A DNA stretch of 16,268 nucleotides. It comes from CAMAVK01 sp964362485 (GTDB taxonomy: Archaea > Nanobdellota > Nanobdellia > Woesearchaeales > GW2011-AR9). This document shows, piece after piece, positions 12,543 through 16,268 of this stretch. A model generated the notes under the pieces. The model worked only from the letters and a program-made list of their open reading frames with translations, was not told where the DNA came from and made no database searches. Location of the stretch: assembly GCA_964362485.1 (NCBI GenBank), contig CAYIEX010000027.1:1-16268 (forward strand). The letters are read 5' to 3'. Positions within the stretch are counted from its first letter, which is position 1. Every line of letters begins with the position of its first letter. The position numbers and the translations under genes were made by a program.

Positions 12543-12579
12543 GTCCCCTTATTTTTGTAATGCAATTACGGAGGTAATT

Positions 12580-12972
12580 ATGGTTTCAATAAGATTTATT
12601 GCAAATTCACCCATTGGAAAAGAATTACTCAGCTATTTGAGTGAGTCTTATGGGCTTCAACAATTAACGGATGTGGCGGTTTCGAGGCATGAAATCGGTC
12701 CGTTAGCTTCAGCAGGTATTACTCATCCTCGATTTGACAAGAGTACACGTAAAGTTTGGGGATCTTTTGAGCCGCCTTGTAATGATGTATTTCGAGCAGA
12801 GGTTCAAAGAAGCCGGGATAATCCAGGGTTGTATATGGCTGCAGTGTGGGTTCAACAACCCGGTGAATTAGTGGATGACGTCGTCTGTATTACAAATCAT
12901 CTGGAGTGGGTAAGGGGTGGATCTACCACGTTTAAGGATTATGAGCTGGTGTACTTAAGTGCTTACCTTTAA
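12580..12972 (+). CDS. Orphan protein, 130 residues
   Basis: Not recognised. The gene is well supported by a TATA box and by GGAGGT, the best ribosome-binding site in the window, 4 bases before the ATG. The protein is soluble in appearance, with a mixed pattern: helix IGKELLSYLSESYGL (12-26), then strands such as LYMAAVWVQQPG and DDVVCITNHLEWV. Two cysteines are present. No nucleotide-binding or metal motif is evident. It is divergent from the PAP2-like gene and followed by a T-rich end. Confidence 0.65.
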   Translation: MVSIRFIANSPIGKELLSYLSESYGLQQLTDVAVSRHEIGPLASAGITHPRFDKSTRKVWGSFEPPCNDVFRAEVQRSRDNPGLYMAAVWVQQPGELVDDVVCITNHLEWVRGGSTTFKDYELVYLSAYL

Positions 12973-12990
12973 CTTTTTTAGTTTATTTTT
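12969..12990 (+). terminator. T-rich transcription end
   Basis: TTTAACTTTTTTAG and a further TTTATTTTT lie at and just after the stop codon of the orphan gene, typical of archaeal U-rich termination. Confidence 0.4.
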
Positions 12991-13000
12991 GCTCCACAAG

Positions 13001-13010
13001 GTTTTTAAGG
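13001..13010 (+). promoter_or_regulatory. TATA-like box of the cis-prenyltransferase gene
   Basis: GTTTTTAAGG is centred about 27 bases before the ATG at 13032, which fits a leaderless transcript. The match is weak. Confidence 0.35.
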
Positions 13011-13031
13011 ACATAATAAAAGAAACCAACT

Positions 13032-13730
13032 ATGGGCTCCGCTAGGCATATCGGGATTATTTTAGATGGCAATCGTCGCTATGCTAAATCTGAGAGTAAA
13101 ACGCAACTTGAAGGTCACAAACTTGGAGCAGAGAATGTTAAGCGTTTGATTATGGAGTGGGCTCCTGAATTAGGGATTCGTGAATTGACTTTATATGCTT
13201 TTTCGATGCAGAATTTCAACCGGCCAAAACCAGAGTTTGAGTATTTAATGGAGTTGTTTTCGAAATTTTTTGGTCTTCTTACTAGGTCGAAAGGGTTTCG
13301 AGAGAAGAATATTAGGGTCCGTTTTCTAGGTCGCATAAAATTGTTTCCAAAATCAGTTTATGACTCGATGCATAAAATTATGGAAAAGACTCGTGAGAAT
13401 ACGGGCCTTGTCGTTAATTTTTGTATGGCGTATGGCGGCCGAGAAGAGATTGTTGATGCAACGCGAGCGTTAGCACAGGATGTGGCGGTGGGGAAAATAC
13501 GCGCCGAGGAAGTTTCACCGGAGATGTTGAATCGATACATGTATCTCCGAGAGGAGCCTGAACTTATTATTCGCACGGGAGGCGAGCATCGCACGTCCAA
13601 TTTTTTGATGTGGCAATCATGGTATAGTGAGTGGTTTTTTGTGGAAAAATTTTGGCCTGAGTTTACAAAAGAGGACTTGCAGCACATACTTTTGGAGTTT
13701 ACACAGCGTGAGAGACGGTTTGGGAAATAG
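13032..13730 (+). CDS. uppS: Cis-prenyltransferase (polyprenyl diphosphate synthase)
   Basis: Adds isopentenyl diphosphate units in cis to an allylic primer to make the long polyprenyl diphosphate used as lipid carrier for glycans. 232 residues. The catalytic HIGIILDGNRRYAK is at 6-19 with D12. LEGHKLGAENVK follows at 27-38, TLYAFSMQNFNRP at 53-65, and VVNFCMAYGGREEI at 127-140. The IPP-binding LIIRTGGEHRTSNFLMW is at 178-194, and the end WPEFTKEDLQ, then RERRFG, matches the family closely. The Tyr after NRR replaces the usual Trp. In archaea the product is expected to feed dolichol-type carriers for N-glycosylation. It converges on the split-barrel gene with only two bases between. Confidence 0.93.
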   Translation: MGSARHIGIILDGNRRYAKSESKTQLEGHKLGAENVKRLIMEWAPELGIRELTLYAFSMQNFNRPKPEFEYLMELFSKFFGLLTRSKGFREKNIRVRFLGRIKLFPKSVYDSMHKIMEKTRENTGLVVNFCMAYGGREEIVDATRALAQDVAVGKIRAEEVSPEMLNRYMYLREEPELIIRTGGEHRTSNFLMWQSWYSEWFFVEKFWPEFTKEDLQHILLEFTQRERRFGK

Positions 13731-13732
13731 GG

Positions 13733-14167
13733 TTAGGGGTGCACTGTCTTTTTCTCGTGGCCATACTTCTTCTTGTCGAGAAGTTGGATCAATGTTGGCT
13801 TAAGACAGTACCATTTTCTTCCATTTAGAATTTCTTCGTTTTGGGTGAGGGGACGATTTCGCTTTTCTTGAAATCTTTTTGCTAGTTCTTGATTTCCTTT
13901 TATGAGTTGAGCGTTTCCTTCTATTTGGAGTCCAAGATCGTCCTCTTTTTCACGGACAGTAATTGTTCCGGCTACTTTGTTATTAGTGGCTATTGCTTTT
14001 GAGTGACGTGCTGATTCATATGACATCCAGTAAATGTTGAGTTCTTCATCATGAGTATAAATAACGTCTGCAACCCAAACGCCCTGGGTGTCAAGCGTTC
14101 CTAAGCTTAGAACGTAGCCTTGTTCTAGGACTTCTATAATTTGTTCTTTTAAGTTAGGCATGGTCAT
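13733..14167 (-). CDS. Pyridoxamine-phosphate-oxidase-like split-barrel protein
   Basis: FMN-binding split-barrel fold protein of 144 residues. Visible features are YVLSLGTLDTQGVWVADVIYT (18-38, in pieces), IYWMSYESARHSKAI (45-59), the strand VAGTITV, EGNAQLIKGNQELAKRF (83-99), and the C-terminal LKPTLIQLLDKKKYGHE typical of this superfamily (YhbP-like). It probably binds a flavin and may act as an oxidoreductase or in flavin handling; the substrate is unknown. It lies 9 bases after the glutaredoxin gene on the same strand, so the two likely form a redox operon. A second ATG two codons on (MPNL) could be the start. Confidence 0.8.
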   Translation of the reverse strand: MTMPNLKEQIIEVLEQGYVLSLGTLDTQGVWVADVIYTHDEELNIYWMSYESARHSKAIATNNKVAGTITVREKEDDLGLQIEGNAQLIKGNQELAKRFQEKRNRPLTQNEEILNGRKWYCLKPTLIQLLDKKKYGHEKKTVHP

Positions 14168-14176
14168 TTTACGGAA

Positions 14177-14440
14177 TTATTCTTTAAGTAATGGATCCAG
14201 TTTACCTTTTGCATCAAGTGCGTACAAATCATCGCAGCCGCCAATGTGTTTTCCATTGATGAAAATCTGCGGTACGGTCATACGGCTGGATTTTGTGATC
14301 ATTTCTTGTTGGAGTTTTTCGCTATTTGTAACATTAATCTCTTGGAATTGAACGCGTTTTTTGGCAAGGAGTTGTTTTGCGCGAATGCAGTAGGTGCAAT
14401 TGTCCTTGGTATAGATGATGACTGTTGGCATTTTTGGCAT
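14177..14440 (-). CDS. grx: Glutaredoxin
   Basis: Thiol-disulphide oxidoreductase of 87 residues, full length for the family. VIIYTKDNCTYCIRAKQLL holds the active site C15-T-Y-C18, where most relatives have C-P-Y-C. SSRMTVPQIFI has the cis-proline TVP, and GKHIGGCDDLYAL is the glutathione-binding GG-C-D motif. This strongly resembles bacterial GrxC. Archaea often lack glutathione, so the in vivo partner may be another small thiol. The start at 14440 is set by a TATA box 25 bases upstream, although the frame stays open much further into the antisense of mutL. It is first in an operon with the split-barrel gene and divergent from mutL. Confidence 0.9.
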   Translation of the reverse strand: MPKMPTVIIYTKDNCTYCIRAKQLLAKKRVQFQEINVTNSEKLQQEMITKSSRMTVPQIFINGKHIGGCDDLYALDAKGKLDPLLKE

Positions 14441-14460
14441 GGCGGTTCGGCTTTTCTGTC

Positions 14461-14470
14461 TTATAAATAC
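14461..14470 (-). promoter_or_regulatory. TATA box of grx
   Basis: On the - strand GTATTTATAA is centred 25 bases before the ATG at 14440, so the grx transcript is probably leaderless. Confidence 0.6.
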
Positions 14471-14497
14471 TTTTTCCTGATCAAGCACCAAAATCCA

Positions 14498-14504
14498 TAT
14501 AAAG
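14498..14504 (+). promoter_or_regulatory. TATA box of mutL
   Basis: TATAAAG is centred 25 bases before the mutL ATG at 14526, again the leaderless spacing. Confidence 0.55.
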
Positions 14505-14525
14505 CAGTTTTGCTCTTGGATTTGT

Positions 14526-16268
14526 ATGTCTAAAATCCATGTCCTTAGTGAAGAATTAATTAATAAAATTGCTGCGGGTGAAGTTATTGAGCGACCTGCT
14601 TCTGTTGTTAAAGAGTTGATTGAAAATGCGCTTGATGCGGGTGCAACTGTTGTTAAAGTTGTTGTAAAGGAGAGTGGGAAAAAACTTATCTCGATTGCTG
14701 ATAATGGTACTGGGATGGATGAGGCGGATGCACGCAAGGCGCTTCTTCGGCATGCGACGAGCAAGATTGCGTCGTATGATGATTTATTGGCTGTTAGTAC
14801 ACTTGGTTTTCGAGGTGAGGCACTCGCGAGTATTGCCGCGGTTTCACGGTTGTCAATTATTACCAAAACGGCGGAGGGTCTTGCGGGGGTGAATGTTCTT
14901 GCGGATGCTGGGAGGATTGTGAATGTGCTTCCCATTGGCGCAGAGAGAGGAACGACAATTGAAGTCCATGATCTTTTTTATAATACGCCTGCTCGCCGAA
15001 AGTTTCTTAAGACTGACCCGGTGGAGCTTCGTCATATTGTTGATGTCGTGTTGAGTTATGCTCTGGTGCGAACAGATGTGTCGTTTAGTTTGTATCATGA
15101 GAATCATGAATTGGTTAATGCACCCCAAGTGCTTGATGGAAGAGCACGTCTGGCCGCTATTTATGGATTGCAGACAGCACGGGATTTATTGGAAGTGAAA
15201 TATGGAAGTGAGGGGATAGGGGTGCTTGGTTATATCTCAAAACCCCATGATTGTCGCAATGATAAGAGTTCGCAGACCCTTTTCATTAACGGGAGACTTG
15301 TTCGTAATAACGATCTTGTCAAAGCTGTCTATGAAGGGTATCACTCCACACTTTTTGTCAATAAGCATCCCCTATTAGTATTACATTTGACTCTCGATCC
15401 TCTCTCGGTTGATGTCAACGTTCATCCGCAGAAAACAGAAGTGAAAATCGAGCAGCGAGATGTGGTGGAGAGAGTTCTTACGACCGCTGTACGCCAAGCT
15501 CTCCAGGCTAACAATCTCATTCCTGTTCTTGATTTTAAGAGTGAGGATCAGCGGACGCTCGTGCTTGAAAGTCCTGTCTTGAAAGAGGGATCATCATTAT
15601 TAAAGCCTGTGAAGTCACTCTTTAAGTCGGCTGGTCCAAAAGAAGTTTCTCAATATCTATTCGAGCAGAGTGATCAGAGAATTCTTGCTGTCCATGAGGA
15701 GATTGCGCCGTTTCCGGCATCACACGCAATTCATTCAGATCTAAATTCAGATCTCTCTGATCCTGGTTACTTTGGATCTTCGATGAGCAAGTCAGTTACT
15801 TCTATGACTTCTGTTTCTGGTAATGAAGATCAGCGAGGAATATCTGCTGGTGAACAGAACGTGACTTCTCTGCGCGTTGATTTACATTCACAAACGACGC
15901 ATGAAGCGGTGAGCGAGGGAACAGTGTTGCCCGCAATGCGTATTCTTGGACAAATCCACAAAACATTTTTTGTTGCGGAGACTGCGGGGGGAGTTCTCTT
16001 TATTGATCAACATGTTGTTGAAGAACGGGTTCTGTATGAGAAATTCATGAAGCAGTACTTTGATTCTGCTATTGCTGTGCAGACATTATTACGCGGGGAA
16101 GTTTTGGATTTGACTCCTATGCAGCGTGCAGTGATTGCTGAGAGGCAGGAGAGCCTCGCTTCATTTGGGTTTATAGTTGAACCATTTGGGGGGGGATCTT
16201 TTGTGTTGAAGAGTGTACCTTTACTCTTTGGCCGCATGCAGCCTAAAGAGTTGTTGTATTCAATTCTG
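14526..16268 (+). CDS. mutL: DNA mismatch repair protein MutL, 3' end cut by window edge
   Basis: Mismatch-repair ATPase that couples MutS to strand incision. 581 residues are visible and the frame is still open at the edge. The N-terminal GHKL ATPase shows INKIAAGEVIERP (12-24), KELIENALDAGA (29-40) with E30 and N34, ADNGTGMD, and GFRGEALASIA. FYNTPARRKFL follows, then the second domain with FINGRLVRN and DVNVHPQKTEVK. A low-complexity linker follows (about 335-465). The C-terminal dimer/endonuclease domain carries DQHVVEERVLYE from D494, the DQHA-xx-E-xxxx-E nuclease motif with Val in place of Ala, so it is probably an incising MutL. Archaeal mutL genes are patchy and regarded as acquired from bacteria. 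MutS is not in the window. Confidence 0.95.
   Translation, partial: MSKIHVLSEELINKIAAGEVIERPASVVKELIENALDAGATVVKVVVKESGKKLISIADNGTGMDEADARKALLRHATSKIASYDDLLAVSTLGFRGEALASIAAVSRLSIITKTAEGLAGVNVLADAGRIVNVLPIGAERGTTIEVHDLFYNTPARRKFLKTDPVELRHIVDVVLSYALVRTDVSFSLYHENHELVNAPQVLDGRARLAAIYGLQTARDLLEVKYGSEGIGVLGYISKPHDCRNDKSSQTLFINGRLVRNNDLVKAVYEGYHSTLFVNKHPLLVLHLTLDPLSVDVNVHPQKTEVKIEQRDVVERVLTTAVRQALQANNLIPVLDFKSEDQRTLVLESPVLKEGSSLLKPVKSLFKSAGPKEVSQYLFEQSDQRILAVHEEIAPFPASHAIHSDLNSDLSDPGYFGSSMSKSVTSMTSVSGNEDQRGISAGEQNVTSLRVDLHSQTTHEAVSEGTVLPAMRILGQIHKTFFVAETAGGVLFIDQHVVEERVLYEKFMKQYFDSAIAVQTLLRGEVLDLTPMQRAVIAERQESLASFGFIVEPFGGGSFVLKSVPLLFGRMQPKELLYSIL

Noticed and set aside
14441..14935. Long - strand open frame upstream of and in frame with grx.
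   Set aside because: It is antisense to mutL, has low-complexity Ser/Ala/Thr content, and the grx TATA box lies inside it.
1..16268. tRNA, rRNA, transposase, integrase or CRISPR-Cas genes.
   Set aside because: I looked for T-loop sequences, repeat arrays and transposase motifs by eye and found none; a dedicated search would be needed to exclude small RNAs.

Overview
The window looks like chromosomal DNA of an archaeon, probably of the DPANN group (Woesearchaeota/Pacearchaeota-like). The evidence is an Orc1/Cdc6 initiator, an archaeal PhoU-like regulator with an AbrB-type N-terminus, a cis-prenyltransferase, a divergent-PAP2 protein, small compact genes on both strands, and TATA boxes centred 25-27 bases before many start codons, which implies leaderless transcripts. 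Archaeal identity is well supported; the DPANN placement is inference, based mostly on the style of the 504-residue coiled-coil membrane protein with a GW-type helical module.

Layout. 2-3270: a truncated unknown gene, a TrmA/RlmD-family m5U methyltransferase, a GNAT acetyltransferase and the PhoU-like regulator. 3300-4646: a divergent TATA element and a three-gene cassette. The cassette holds a membrane-anchored Gly/Ser/Cys-tailed protein, a protein with the D..WH...FC...HH motif of the glycine-rich-domain (GRDP-like/TIGR04222-associated) family, and a tail-less paralog of the first protein. 4645-4974: a dense run of about nine hairpins, most with perfect stems of 8-13 bp, packed end to end. 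5109-5828: a CarF/TMEM189-type lipid desaturase. 5914-7691: a small orphan and the large coiled-coil membrane protein. 7830-11295: serS, an orphan, orc1/cdc6 and a Nudix hydrolase that overlaps it by 1 nt. 11307-12443: a stand-alone NAD(P)H-hydrate epimerase and a divergent-PAP2 protein. 12580-14440: an orphan, the cis-prenyltransferase and, on the other strand, a glutaredoxin/split-barrel pair. 14526 to the end: mutL, which runs out of the window.

Most genes are housekeeping: tRNA/rRNA modification, aminoacylation, replication initiation, metabolite repair, isoprenoid synthesis, redox and mismatch repair. The unusual part is 3300-5000. There the cassette is followed immediately by the hairpin array. 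The array reads as a candidate structured RNA: helices abut, a long-range helix can close the set, and imperfect positions are G-T pairs on the + strand. The lipid desaturase next to it is also notable in an ether-lipid organism.

No tRNA, rRNA, CRISPR array or transposase was seen. Gaps other than 4647-5108 are shorter than 300 bases and hold mainly promoter elements and T-rich ends.
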